NCBI RefSeq assembly: GCF_009737085.1
Contig: NZ_WOVL01000019.1
Location: forward strand, 29,992-93,991
DNA: 64,000 nt
Origin: Paenibacillus sp. NEAU-GSW1
Lineage (GTDB): Bacteria; Bacillota; Bacilli; Paenibacillales; Paenibacillaceae
Reading direction: 5' to 3'
Shown: one piece after another, positions 16,444 through 24,772 of the stretch
How the letters are laid out: each line of letters opens with the position of its first letter
Numbering within the stretch: position 1 is the first letter of the stretch
Translations under genes and position numbers: made by a program
The notes under the pieces: model-generated
What the model was told of the DNA's origin: nothing
Databases searched by the model: none
What the model saw: only the letters and a program-made list of their open reading frames with translations

Positions 16444-17795
16444 CGCTGCGTAAACGATTTACGCTTTTTACGATTTTTTGGTTAATCTTTATTCTTATTT
16501 TATTTAATATATTCGTCTATTTTTATGTGATCAAAATTACGACCGAAAGCGAAGAGCGCGTGATTGGCAACAAAGTGAATCTCATGCTGGAAAATCCGCT
16601 CATCCAGAACGGCAAGGGCATATACGATCCGGATCTGCTTAGCGAATATTATAATGTTAACGAAATGATACGGATCGTATTGCCGGACAATAGGGTCGTC
16701 AATATTACCGGCTCTGATCCCGTTCTGCTCAATTTGCCCGTTCAATTTCAAAACAACCACGATACAGGGATGATTTCCAAAGGAAATGAACGGATTTTGT
16801 ACATGCGCGTACCGATTTTTGACGGCTCCAACCTCGTTGCGATGCTTGAGGTGAATCGGGTGCTAAATGAGCTTGACGATTATTTGCAAATTCTGGTCGC
16901 AGCGTTGACGGTAACGAGCGCGGGCGCAATTCTGTTTGCGATTTTCGGAACGTATTGGTTCACGTCCAGGCTGACGGCGCCGATGCAGCAGATGGTGAAT
17001 ACGATGCGCGAGATCGACCGCAGCGGCAAGCTGCGCAAAATCGAGCCAAGCAGCAGCGAGGAATCGGCAGAGCTTCAGCAGCTCGTGCGGGCGTTCAATC
17101 AAATGATCGAGAGACTCGACCGCACGTTTGCCAGGCAGAAGCAATTTGTGGCCGATGCGTCGCATGAGCTGAAAACGCCGCTGACTGTCATTAGCAGTTA
17201 TGCGGGGATGTTGAAGCGCTGGGGACGCGACGATGAGAATGTTCGGAACGAAGCGATCGAGGCGATCGATCGCGAGACGACCCGGCTTCAAAGCTTGACG
17301 AAGTCGATGCTTATGCTCGCGGAAGCGGAGCAGGAGGATTGGCTTCGCCAAGAGCTGTTTGACGTCGTTCATGTGGTGAACGAGCTGGCGGGCATGCTGC
17401 AGACGACATTCCAGCGGACTATTCGCGTTAAAGCGATGTCCAAACAGGTTCGGCTGTACGGCGATAAAGATAAAATCAGACAGCTGCTTGTCATCTTGCT
17501 CGATAATGCGATCAAGTACAGCAAGGAACCGATCGAAGTATCCGTCTCACTGATGAAAAATATTGTGAAAATCGAAGTGAAGGATAAAGGGATCGGCATT
17601 CCGGAAAATGAAATTCCGCATATGTTCGAACGATTCTATCGTGTTGACGGCGCCCGCAGCCGGGCAACTGGGGGGGTAGGCCTTGGTCTGTCCATAGCCA
17701 AGCGAATTGTCGACCTGCACGAAGGTAAAATCGACGTTTTCAGCCTGCCGGATCTCGGAACGACAATATCGATCCAGTTTAAACAGCGGAAGTAG
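16440..17795 (+). CDS. HAMP-domain sensor histidine kinase (ArlS-like)
   Basis: A 451-residue membrane kinase: transmembrane helix about 13-33, extracellular sensor about 34-155, second helix about 156-178, HAMP about 180-235, HisKA with ASHELKTPL (His near residue 242), and HATPase with DNAIKY, DKGIGIP, FERFYR and GGVGLGLSIAK. It partners with the OmpR-type regulator just upstream. Within the G2 box the coding strand has an uninterrupted G7 tract (17670-17676), a slippage-prone site in an essential motif, but the frame is intact here. Confidence 0.92.
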   Translation: MTLRKRFTLFTIFWLIFILILFNIFVYFYVIKITTESEERVIGNKVNLMLENPLIQNGKGIYDPDLLSEYYNVNEMIRIVLPDNRVVNITGSDPVLLNLPVQFQNNHDTGMISKGNERILYMRVPIFDGSNLVAMLEVNRVLNELDDYLQILVAALTVTSAGAILFAIFGTYWFTSRLTAPMQQMVNTMREIDRSGKLRKIEPSSSEESAELQQLVRAFNQMIERLDRTFARQKQFVADASHELKTPLTVISSYAGMLKRWGRDDENVRNEAIEAIDRETTRLQSLTKSMLMLAEAEQEDWLRQELFDVVHVVNELAGMLQTTFQRTIRVKAMSKQVRLYGDKDKIRQLLVILLDNAIKYSKEPIEVSVSLMKNIVKIEVKDKGIGIPENEIPHMFERFYRVDGARSRATGGVGLGLSIAKRIVDLHEGKIDVFSLPDLGTTISIQFKQRK

Positions 17796-17812
17796 GAGAG
17801 AGGAATGGGACG

Positions 17813-18673
17813 ATGAAATATCGGGTTGCTTCCGTGCAATATAAGCTTGCGGATATTAGCTCCTTTGACCAATTTGCCGAGCAAGTGACGCACTATGTGC
17901 GCAACGCTTCGGAGTATGGAACGCAATTTGTGCTGTTCCCTGAATTTTTGACGACGCAGCTGCTCTCGATCGGCGATGAGAGCGGCGCTGCGCTGCCGAT
18001 TGAAACGCTTCCGGAATTTACGGAAGCCTACGAAGCGCTGTTTCAGCGTCTTGCGTCCGAGTATGGCGTATATATCGTAGGCGGAACGCATGTCGTAGAT
18101 GCCGGCGAGGGCAAACGGCGCAATACGGCGCATTTGTTCCATCCGAACGGCAAAATCGACCGCCAGGCAAAAATTCATTTGACGCCTACCGAGGTAGCGG
18201 AGTGGAATATGACGCCTGGCGACGGTCTGCAAGTATTCGAGACCGAATTCGGCACAATCGGAATGCTCACTTGCTATGATATTGAGTTTCCGGAAATTGT
18301 GCGGATGGCTCGGGCTAAAGGAGCCGACGTCATTTTCTGTCCGTCCTGTACGGACGACCGCCATGGCTTTTATCGCGTGCGTTATTGCTGCCATGCAAGA
18401 GCGGTCGAGAACCAAATCTATATCGTTACGACCGGCACTGTAGGCGCGCTGCGCAAAGTTGATTTTATGCGCGCCAATTACGGTCAAGCGGCTATTATTA
18501 CGCCGAATGACATCCCGTTCCCTCCAGCCGGAATATTGAGCGAGGGCGTCATTAACGACGACATGCTTGTCGTTGCCGATCTCGACTTGCAGCTGCTAGA
18601 GGATGTGCGGTCGGGAGGTTCGGTAACGACTTGGCGAGACCGCCGGACGGATCTTTATCCCGATTGGGCATAA
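17813..18673 (+). CDS. Carbon-nitrogen hydrolase (nitrilase superfamily)
   Basis: A 286-residue cytoplasmic amidase-like enzyme. The Glu-Lys-Cys triad is visible: Glu in LFPEF (about residue 45), Lys in KIHLTP (about 121) and Cys in LTCYDIEFPE (about 158). A second Glu near the active site and the CHARAVEN stretch are also typical. The actual amide or carbamoyl substrate is unknown. Two GNAT genes follow with close spacing; in many bacteria this hydrolase class is fused to a GNAT domain in one polypeptide, so a joint pathway is likely (inference). Confidence 0.88.
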   Translation: MKYRVASVQYKLADISSFDQFAEQVTHYVRNASEYGTQFVLFPEFLTTQLLSIGDESGAALPIETLPEFTEAYEALFQRLASEYGVYIVGGTHVVDAGEGKRRNTAHLFHPNGKIDRQAKIHLTPTEVAEWNMTPGDGLQVFETEFGTIGMLTCYDIEFPEIVRMARAKGADVIFCPSCTDDRHGFYRVRYCCHARAVENQIYIVTTGTVGALRKVDFMRANYGQAAIITPNDIPFPPAGILSEGVINDDMLVVADLDLQLLEDVRSGGSVTTWRDRRTDLYPDWA

Positions 18674-18717
18674 GGCCGTGTTACTAGCATTTGCTGATAG
18701 CAGGAGGGGCCGCGATA

Positions 18718-19380
18718 ATGAAGAAAACGTTCTATGTGTTCCATAATGGAAAGCCGGCAGAAGCGGTTATTCGACGCTATACGGCAGCGGACTTCGAGGC
18801 TATGATCGAGGTGCAGCGGCAAAGCTTTCCGCCGCCTTATCCGGAAGAATTGCTGTGGAACAAAGAGCAATTGACCGAGCATATTACACGCTTTCCGGAA
18901 GGCGCATTGTGCGCGGAAGCAGGCGGCTCGATCATCGGTTCCATGACCGGACTTATTGTTGATATGGACGATTACGGACATCATCACAGCTGGGAAGAGA
19001 TAACCGACAGCGGCTTTATCCGCAATCATAATCCGGGCGGCGATACGCTGTATATCGCCGATATTTGCGTCGTGCCCGCCTATCGCAAAACGGGTATCGG
19101 CAAATGGCTGATGCAGTCGATGTACGAGACTGTCGTTCATTTGGGCATTGCCCGCTTGCTTGGCGCCGGCCGAATGCCCGGCTATTCGAGCTATGCATCC
19201 GTACTGACGGCGGAACAATATTTGAGCAAGATAATGGCGGGCGAGCTTACCGATCCCGTCATTACATTTTTGCTGCGCTGCGGCAGAACGCCGGTCGGCG
19301 TGGCGGAAAATTATTTGGACGACGAGCAGTCTTGCAATTATGCCGCCGTTATGGAATGGCGAAATCCGTTTAAGACATAG
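18718..19380 (+). CDS. GNAT family N-acetyltransferase
   Basis: A 220-residue acetyltransferase. The central part has ADICVVPAYRKTGIGKWLM (about residues 117-135), the acetyl-CoA-binding motif A. An extended C-terminal region with SYASVLTAEQYL (about 158) resembles the GNAT half of fused GNAT/carbon-nitrogen hydrolases. ATG 18718 is chosen because GGAGGGG is 8 nt upstream; the frame from 18691 lacks a ribosome site. It lies 44 bp after the hydrolase gene. Confidence 0.82.
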   Translation: MKKTFYVFHNGKPAEAVIRRYTAADFEAMIEVQRQSFPPPYPEELLWNKEQLTEHITRFPEGALCAEAGGSIIGSMTGLIVDMDDYGHHHSWEEITDSGFIRNHNPGGDTLYIADICVVPAYRKTGIGKWLMQSMYETVVHLGIARLLGAGRMPGYSSYASVLTAEQYLSKIMAGELTDPVITFLLRCGRTPVGVAENYLDDEQSCNYAAVMEWRNPFKT

Positions 19381-19397
19381 AGGGGAGCAAGCATACG

Positions 19398-20078
19398 ATG
19401 ACGATGAACTACCACCGCATTACTTCGATCGAAGATCCGCATTTTGCTGCGCTGCATTCGCTTCTGGGCCGTATTTTCCCGCCGGAGGAAGTGCTTGCAT
19501 ATGAACGATGGAAGGAGCCGCTGGAAGATCCGGGTATTCATGTCTACGTCGCTGTTGACGGAGAGGAAGTCGTCGGCTCGACCGAATACCGGTACTATCC
19601 GGAGCTTCGCGTTGCGATGACCGATTTTACCATTATCGGAGATCATTCGCGAGGAATTGGCCGTTTTCTAATGCGCAATCGCGAGAACGATTTGAGGCGG
19701 CTGGCGGAGCAGTCCGGCACGGAGCCGATTGGCATGTTCGCGGAAATTTACGATCCGTATTCCAGCGATGAGCAGCATTCGTTCGGCGGCGTAACGCCGA
19801 TGAATCCGTTCGTCCGCCGCGAGGTGCTCTCGCATATGGGATATAAACGGCTGGCTGTCGAGTATGTCCATCCGTCATGGGATCATGAGGGTCAGGCGGT
19901 GGAAGGGCTAAACTTGAGCTTCCTTCCTGCGGATGAAGACCGTACGCATATCCCGGCCGAGCTCGTCACGCGCTTTCTCGAGGGCTATTATTCGGCGCTT
20001 CCGAATAAACCGCAGGCTTGGCTTGATATGATGGATCGTCTTCGCGGTATGGAGCAAATCGAGCTGCTTCCGATATGA
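19398..20078 (+). CDS. GNAT-like acetyltransferase
   Basis: A 226-residue protein with a GNAT-type layout: VAVDGEEVVGSTEYRYYP (about residues 51-68) for the first strands and FTIIGDHSRGIGRFLM (about 77-92) for the acetyl-CoA loop R-G-I-G. The C-terminal half is divergent and has no motif I can name. GGGGAG is 11 nt upstream of ATG. The stop overlaps the metallo-hydrolase start as ATGATG, so the hydrolase, two GNATs and metallo-hydrolase form one operon. Confidence 0.7.
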   Translation: MTMNYHRITSIEDPHFAALHSLLGRIFPPEEVLAYERWKEPLEDPGIHVYVAVDGEEVVGSTEYRYYPELRVAMTDFTIIGDHSRGIGRFLMRNRENDLRRLAEQSGTEPIGMFAEIYDPYSSDEQHSFGGVTPMNPFVRREVLSHMGYKRLAVEYVHPSWDHEGQAVEGLNLSFLPADEDRTHIPAELVTRFLEGYYSALPNKPQAWLDMMDRLRGMEQIELLPI

Positions 20079-20866
20079 TGCGCATTTGGTTTCGCGGGAC
20101 AGGGGATTCCATGGGCGTTCCCCGCGTCTACTGTGATTGCGAGGTTTGCGGGGAAGCCCGCTCGGAGGCCGGGGGCGTCAATCGGAGGCTTCGTTCGCTC
20201 GTGCAGCTTGAAGAAACAGAGTCGGGAACGACGTTGATTGATTGCGGACCTGATTGGGGCAGACAGATGGAAGCCGCAGGCTTGCGCCAGGTTGACCGCA
20301 TTCTGATCACGCATGCTCATTTCGATCATATCGGAGGGCTTGTGGAATGGTCTGACGCATGCCGCTGGCTAGGCAAAAAGGGCGAAGCATTCGCGCCTGC
20401 CGAGGTGATAGCTGAGATTAGCGCTCGTTTTCCGTGGCTGCACAGCCATATCCAATTTACAGCGAATGATGAGCCGATGATGCTTGGACAATGGCGCGTG
20501 ACGAATTGGCGGGTCCATCACGGAAAGAACGGCTACTCGTACGCTTACCGCTTTGACCATGTTTCCGGGAAAAAGAGCTGGGTTTATTGCTCGGATGCGA
20601 TCGGCTTGACGAACGAGCAGCAAAAGCCGCTCTATGGCCTGGATCTGCTCGTGCTTGGAACCAGCTTTTATAAAGAGCATTTCGCGTATGAGACGAGGTC
20701 GGTCTATGACGTAACGGAGGCGCTCGAGCTTGTGAAGGAATGGAAGCCGCGCCGCGTTTGTTTTACGCATATGTCGCATGATATTGATCTTCGCAAGTCG
20801 TACGGCTTGCCGGAGCATATTGCGTTTGCATCAACCGGATTAGAAATTAGGCTGGAGACGGTTTGA
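20075..20866 (+). CDS. MBL-fold metallo-hydrolase, PhnP-like
   Basis: A 263-residue metallo-beta-lactamase fold enzyme. The start GTGDSMGVPRVYCDCEVC (about residues 8-25) has the paired Cys of the PhnP group, the metal site is HAHFDH (about 87-92), further ligands are VHHGKN (about 150), CSDA (about 170) and FTHMSH (about 232). PhnP itself opens cyclic phosphate esters made in phosphonate breakdown, but many relatives have other phosphodiester or ester substrates. It is translationally coupled to the preceding GNAT gene. The -35 element of the next promoter overlaps its stop codon. Confidence 0.85.
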   Translation: MMRIWFRGTGDSMGVPRVYCDCEVCGEARSEAGGVNRRLRSLVQLEETESGTTLIDCGPDWGRQMEAAGLRQVDRILITHAHFDHIGGLVEWSDACRWLGKKGEAFAPAEVIAEISARFPWLHSHIQFTANDEPMMLGQWRVTNWRVHHGKNGYSYAYRFDHVSGKKSWVYCSDAIGLTNEQQKPLYGLDLLVLGTSFYKEHFAYETRSVYDVTEALELVKEWKPRRVCFTHMSHDIDLRKSYGLPEHIAFASTGLEIRLETV

Positions 20867-20892
20867 CAAGTAAGTGTTTTCTATTTTATAGT
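20863..20892 (+). promoter_or_regulatory. SigA-type promoter for the leader of the MutS2-like gene
   Basis: TTGACA (20863-20868), 18 bp spacer, TATAGT (20887-20892). The -35 box is perfect and overlaps the stop of the preceding gene. Transcription should start near 20899. Confidence 0.7.
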
Positions 20893-20933
20893 GTTGTTAT
20901 CGTTTTTATTGTCATTTGGAAGGGGCTATTTTA

Positions 20934-20960
20934 ATGATTACGGGTGTTCTTAACTCCTAA
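20934..20960 (+). CDS. Leader peptide candidate, 8 codons (MITGVLNS)
   Basis: GGAAGGGG (20918-20925) lies 8 nt before ATG 20934, and the frame ends at TAA 20958-20960. The last five codons form the left arm of the outer stem of the leader RNA, so a ribosome translating or stalled here would open that stem. The peptide matches no leader I know. Confidence 0.45.
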   Translation: MITGVLNS

Positions 20961-21122
20961 TTGGATAGATCGGACATGATCGTCTTTAAGCAGCGTTTAT
21001 TTGAGCTTGTCGAATCACTTGGATTCACATGCTTCTATTTCTCTGCCTTGATCGGTTGTCCGATGCCAAGAGTTAAGAACATGTGGATTCCGCCTAAATG
21101 ACATTTAGTCAACGGCCCAATC

Positions 21123-21149
21123 ACCGTGCTCTTCGAGCACGGTTTTTTT
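21123..21149 (+). terminator. Intrinsic terminator 1 in the leader
   Basis: ACCGTGCTC (21123-21131) and GAGCACGGT (21135-21143) form a perfect 9-bp stem with a TTC loop, followed by a T7 run. Confidence 0.85.
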
Positions 21150-21233
21150 GTGTAAATAAACGTTTGCGAGCATAGCGAGCTAGTGCGAATGCGGCGCAAT
21201 TCGTTTGTTTATACGGGTTTGTTGACTGAAAGG

Positions 21234-21276
21234 AAAACAGGGATGGAGCGCGCAGCGTTCTGTCCCTGTTTTTTTT
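21234..21276 (+). terminator. Intrinsic terminator 2 in the leader
   Basis: AAAACAGGGA (21234-21243) pairs with TCCCTGTTTT (21263-21272), followed by further T residues to 21276. It ends 35 bp before the MutS2-like start, so transcripts must read through it to express the gene. Confidence 0.8.
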
Positions 21277-21310
21277 ATGCAGCATTGATGATAAAGGAGA
21301 TGGATAACTG

Positions 21311-23284
21311 ATGATGATGGAAACGTCTTTGCAACGTTTGGAGTATGGAAAAATGAAACAAAAGCTAATTGAAATGACGGTATCGCCTTCGGGACGGCGG
21401 CTTGCCGAGCGACTGGCTCCCAGCGGCAATCGAAATCAAGTAGCGGCTTGGCTGAACGAGACGGAAGAAGCGTCGAGGCTGCTTGCTGCCGGCGCTAGCG
21501 TTCCGCTCTCGACAATGGAAGGCATAGATTCATTGGTGGAGCTGCTCGGGAAAGGAAAAATCTATTCCGAAGCTGAGCTGGAACAGTTGCTCGTATGGCT
21601 CGCCTCGGTTTTGCAAATGAAAAAATATATGGACAGCAAGAGGGAAATTGCCCCAACTATTGCGAGCTATGCAGGCTCGCTCAGGGATTGCCCGGAGCTG
21701 CGCGAGGAGCTTGGGCGCGCCGTGCGATTCGGCAGGCTTACGGATCAGGCGAGCAGCGAACTGGCATCGATACGCAGACAAATTGTCGCAGTAGAGGACC
21801 GCATAGAGAAAAAGCTTCAATCCGCGCTATCGAAATATAAAGCGGCGCTGCAAGAATCGTTCATCAGCAAACGGAACGGCAGAGCGGTAATTGCCATTAA
21901 ACGAGAGCTGCGCAAGCAAGTGCCGGGAACGGTGTGGGGCGAGTCGGCAAGCGGGCAGACGATTTATGTGGAACCGATCGACGTGGCCGGATTGCAGAGC
22001 GAGCTGCAAAGCTGGCTGGCGGACGAGGAACGGGAACGCACCGTTATTTTATCTAAGCTGTCGGATATGGCCGATATGTACGCTTCTGAGCTTCTCGGCA
22101 ACCGGGAGGCGATGGCGTCATTTGATTTCATTATGGCAAGAGGAAAGCTTGCACGCTCTTATGACGGTAAAAAAACGACGTTGAGCGATCGTTCGATCAT
22201 TCAGCTGGTTGAAGCGAGGCATCCGCTCCTGGGCGGCGCAGTTGAGCCATTGACGGTTGAGCTCGGCGTAAGATGGAAGCAGCTTATTATTACCGGACCC
22301 AATACAGGCGGCAAAACAGTCGCTTTAAAGACGATAGGCTTGCTTGCTGCGATGGTTCAATCCGGCTTGCTTGCGCCCGCGGATGAGAAAAGCCGCTTCG
22401 GCCTGTTCGATTCAATCATTGCCGATGTCGGAGACGGGCAAAGCGTGGAACAGTCGCTAAGTACTTTTTCCTCGCATCTTGCGGTTCTGAAAGAAATGCT
22501 GGAGCATGCAAGCTATCGTTCCTTGCTGCTGCTGGATGAAATGGCGGCTGGCACCGATCCAAGCGAAGGCATTGCTTTGTCGATTGCCGTTTTGGAGGAG
22601 CTGCTTGAGAGGGGCTCGCTAGTAGGCGCAACAACACATTTTAACGAGATCAAAAATTTTGCCGCGCGGACTCCAGGCTGCATGAACGCCAAGATGGCAT
22701 TTGATACGGAGACGCTTAGGCCGCTGTATCGGCTGGAGCTTGGGGAAGCAGGAGACAGCCACGCGTTTGCGATTGCCCGCCGGTGCGGTTTGCCGGAGCG
22801 TGTCCTTCAGCGTGCAGAACGGATAGCGGAAATGAGGCAGCCGTCAGAGAGCACAGCAGCCGATAGTTCGCCACATCCCGTTTCGGAGCAGCCAACTGAA
22901 ACCGAAATCTCGCAAGGGAATGGCTTTAACCCGAAGGAGAAACAGGGGCAAGAGTTAGAACGCAAGGCCAAGGAAGAAAATCGTCAAGCATTAAAGAAAG
23001 AGTTTGAGCCGGGAGATGCCGTTTGGATCTATCCGCTCAAGCGAACGGGCATCGTTTATCGAGAGGCGGATGCCCGAGGCGAAGTTATTGTGCAGGTGCA
23101 GGGGAGCAAGATGAAGTTCAATCGCAAGCGGCTCAAGCTGTATATCGAGAAGGAGAGGCTGTATCCGGAAGGGGAATACGATATGGATATCGTATTTGAA
23201 ACGAAGGAAAACCGGAAAATACGAAAGCTATTAAGCCGCAAGCATGTGGAGGGACTCAAGCTGGAGACGGAAGGCGAAGACTAA
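21311..23284 (+). CDS. MutS2-like ATPase lacking the Smr domain
   Basis: A 657-residue MutS-superfamily protein of the MutS2 branch (no mismatch-recognition domain). The clamp/coiled-coil region is about 120-280, Walker A is GPNTGGKT (about 327-334), the ABC signature region is STFSSHL (about 384), Walker B is LLLLDEMAAGTDPSEG (about 401-416), and TTHF (about 433). After a low-complexity linker (about 510-560) comes a KOW-like beta segment (about 563-605). The chain then stops where full MutS2 carries the about 85-residue Smr domain. MutS2/RqcU of Bacillus splits stalled ribosomes through this class of module, so ribosome rescue is a reasonable guess. Starts at 21314 or 21317 are possible; AGGAG is at 21295-21299. 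Confidence 0.82.
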   Translation: MMMETSLQRLEYGKMKQKLIEMTVSPSGRRLAERLAPSGNRNQVAAWLNETEEASRLLAAGASVPLSTMEGIDSLVELLGKGKIYSEAELEQLLVWLASVLQMKKYMDSKREIAPTIASYAGSLRDCPELREELGRAVRFGRLTDQASSELASIRRQIVAVEDRIEKKLQSALSKYKAALQESFISKRNGRAVIAIKRELRKQVPGTVWGESASGQTIYVEPIDVAGLQSELQSWLADEERERTVILSKLSDMADMYASELLGNREAMASFDFIMARGKLARSYDGKKTTLSDRSIIQLVEARHPLLGGAVEPLTVELGVRWKQLIITGPNTGGKTVALKTIGLLAAMVQSGLLAPADEKSRFGLFDSIIADVGDGQSVEQSLSTFSSHLAVLKEMLEHASYRSLLLLDEMAAGTDPSEGIALSIAVLEELLERGSLVGATTHFNEIKNFAARTPGCMNAKMAFDTETLRPLYRLELGEAGDSHAFAIARRCGLPERVLQRAERIAEMRQPSESTAADSSPHPVSEQPTETEISQGNGFNPKEKQGQELERKAKEENRQALKKEFEPGDAVWIYPLKRTGIVYREADARGEVIVQVQGSKMKFNRKRLKLYIEKERLYPEGEYDMDIVFETKENRKIRKLLSRKHVEGLKLETEGED

Positions 23285-23317
23285 ATATAGATCTGAACAG
23301 CAATTAATAGACGTTAG

Positions 23318-23962
23318 CTAGTCTTTGCTTTGAATAATGAGCAATACGCCGTCGGAGAAGGCGATACTTCCGGTTTGCTGCTCGATGATGTTGCTGATGC
23401 CAAGCGATTGGCCGATGCGGAGGACGGCATTATGCAAAGGATATTTAAAGCCATCAAGTGTAATGCCGGCTACTCGCTCGGACAGCGGGAGCAAGGAGAC
23501 GTGGCTGTACTCGCCTTTCGTCAGGCGTACTTCGGCAGGTCCTTGCGCCAGTCTGATCGTATTGTGCTCATCAACAATTGCGGCTGCTATACCTTGCTCT
23601 AGCGCGAGGGATAGAAGATGCACATTCGCGAGCGAATGGTCGAAGCGTGTCCCAAGCGCGCCGGTGAGCACAATTTCAGCCGGCTTCCGTTCGAGCGCCA
23701 ATCGAAACGCCATCTCCGTGTCGGTATAATCTTTATCGATCGGATCGCATTCTATAGTTTCTGTGCTTGTGGAACGGATTTGCTCCAGCTGCTCTGCGGT
23801 TACCGAATCGAAATCGCCAATAGCGGTATGAGGTTTCAATTGATGGCTGATCAAATAGAACGCTCCGCTGTCGGCGCCAATCAGCATATCATCAGGCTTT
23901 ACGAGCTTTGCCGCCCATTCGCCAAGCCTGCCTCCGGTAAAAATCATAATTCGTTTGATCAT
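23318..23962 (-). CDS. thiN: Thiamine pyrophosphokinase
   Basis: Transfers pyrophosphate from ATP to thiamine to give thiamine diphosphate, the cofactor used by the pyruvate dehydrogenase encoded 4 kb away. The 214-residue protein has the family signatures GADSGA (about residue 31), GDFDS (about 50-54), KDYTDTE (about 78-84) and GTRFDH (about 105-110) in the catalytic domain and the vitamin-binding beta domain at the C-terminus with SNIIE. AAAGGA is 8 nt before ATG. Single gene, convergent with the MutS2-like gene. No TPP riboswitch is evident in the 165 bp upstream. Confidence 0.92.
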   Translation of the reverse strand: MIKRIMIFTGGRLGEWAAKLVKPDDMLIGADSGAFYLISHQLKPHTAIGDFDSVTAEQLEQIRSTSTETIECDPIDKDYTDTEMAFRLALERKPAEIVLTGALGTRFDHSLANVHLLSLALEQGIAAAIVDEHNTIRLAQGPAEVRLTKGEYSHVSLLPLSERVAGITLDGFKYPLHNAVLRIGQSLGISNIIEQQTGSIAFSDGVLLIIQSKD

Positions 23963-24127
23963 CGTATATATCCTTTCGGGTGTCGTTCTCGCTTTTGTCA
24001 GTATAAAACGATTGCATGGAAGAACGCAAAAACCATTGCGAAACCGAATAAGCGCGGCTAAAATGGGGAATGACTCAACCGATGCGCTTATGCGAGCGAT
24101 CGGGATACGGAAGCGGAGGAGTATTAG

Positions 24128-24772
24128 TTGTTGGACGTTGATATTTTTGGCGTATTCAGCATTATCGGCACAGTCGCGTTCGCAGTGAGCGGCGCCGTCG
24201 TTGCGATGGAAGAGGAGTACGATATTTTGGGCGTATTCGTTCTCGGACTTGTGACGGCATTCGGCGGAGGCGTTGTGCGTAATTTGCTGATCGGCATGCC
24301 GGTAACGATGCTATGGAATCAAGGGCATTTGTTCAAAATCGCGATTATTGCCATGACGATTGCTTTTTTGCTTCCTGCCAGATGGATTCTGACCTGGCGA
24401 AGGAGCGAAGCGTTTTTCGACGCGATCGGCCTAGCCGCGTTCGCCATTCAAGGCGCGCTTTATGCCACAGAGATGAAGCACCCGATTAGCGCTGTGCTCG
24501 TTGCGGCAATGCTGACCGGAATCGGCGGCGGAATTATCCGCGATGTGCTTGCCGGACGGAAGCCGCTCGTGCTCAAAGACGAAATTTATGCGGTATGGGC
24601 GATGCTTGCGGGTCTTGCGATTGGACAAGGCTGGTTCCATTCCACGCTTGATTTATTGTTCTTATTCGTCGTTATTATTACGCTCCGCATGCTGTCGGTC
24701 CATTATAAATGGAAACTGCCTAGACGGTCGCTCAATCAAACGAATTTACAGAAGGAAGGTAGCGGATCATGA
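24128..24772 (+). CDS. TRIC-type (UPF0126) cation channel family membrane protein
   Basis: A 214-residue protein with seven predicted transmembrane helices in two repeats. The repeat signatures FGGGVVRNLLIG (about 54-65) and IGGGIIRDVLAG (about 128-139) are the Gly-rich, Arg-containing kinks of the trimeric intracellular cation channel family. The TTG start has GGAGGAG 7 nt upstream; a second TTG follows directly. Its last codons overlap the start of the phosphatase gene by 4 bp. The transported ion in bacteria is probably K+, from family structures. Confidence 0.88.
   Translation: MLDVDIFGVFSIIGTVAFAVSGAVVAMEEEYDILGVFVLGLVTAFGGGVVRNLLIGMPVTMLWNQGHLFKIAIIAMTIAFLLPARWILTWRRSEAFFDAIGLAAFAIQGALYATEMKHPISAVLVAAMLTGIGGGIIRDVLAGRKPLVLKDEIYAVWAMLAGLAIGQGWFHSTLDLLFLFVVIITLRMLSVHYKWKLPRRSLNQTNLQKEGSGS

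Larger units (their letters stand above)
20899..21310 (+). promoter_or_regulatory. Structured 5' leader with two terminators before the MutS2-like gene (attenuator candidate)
   Basis: About 410 nt without a long ORF. In order: an 8-codon ORF (20934-20960); a long foldback in which GTTCTTAACTC (20946-20956) pairs with GAGTTAAGAAC (21070-21080) and, inside it, ATCGGACA (20969-20976) pairs with TGTCCGAT (21057-21064); an apical GAATC/GATTC hairpin; terminator 1 (21123-21149); an AAATAAAC/GTTTGTTTAT foldback; and terminator 2 (21234-21276) 35 bp before the gene. The left arm of the outer stem lies within the short ORF. This is the layout of ribosome-sensing transcription attenuation. A stand-alone small RNA ending at terminator 1 is the main alternative. 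Confidence 0.6.

Noticed and set aside
19398..20078. Frameshifted or fused GNAT pair
   Set aside because: Both GNAT genes have their own ribosome sites and intact frames; the divergence of the second is real, not an error.
20899..21150. 6S RNA as identity of the long foldback RNA
   Set aside because: The size is near and the shape is a long hairpin, but the neighbours are not those of 6S genes and a short ORF with a ribosome site overlaps the outer stem. Kept only as an alternative small RNA.
23963..24127. TPP riboswitch upstream of thiN
   Set aside because: No CUGAGA-type core or terminator/antiterminator pair is visible on the minus strand.
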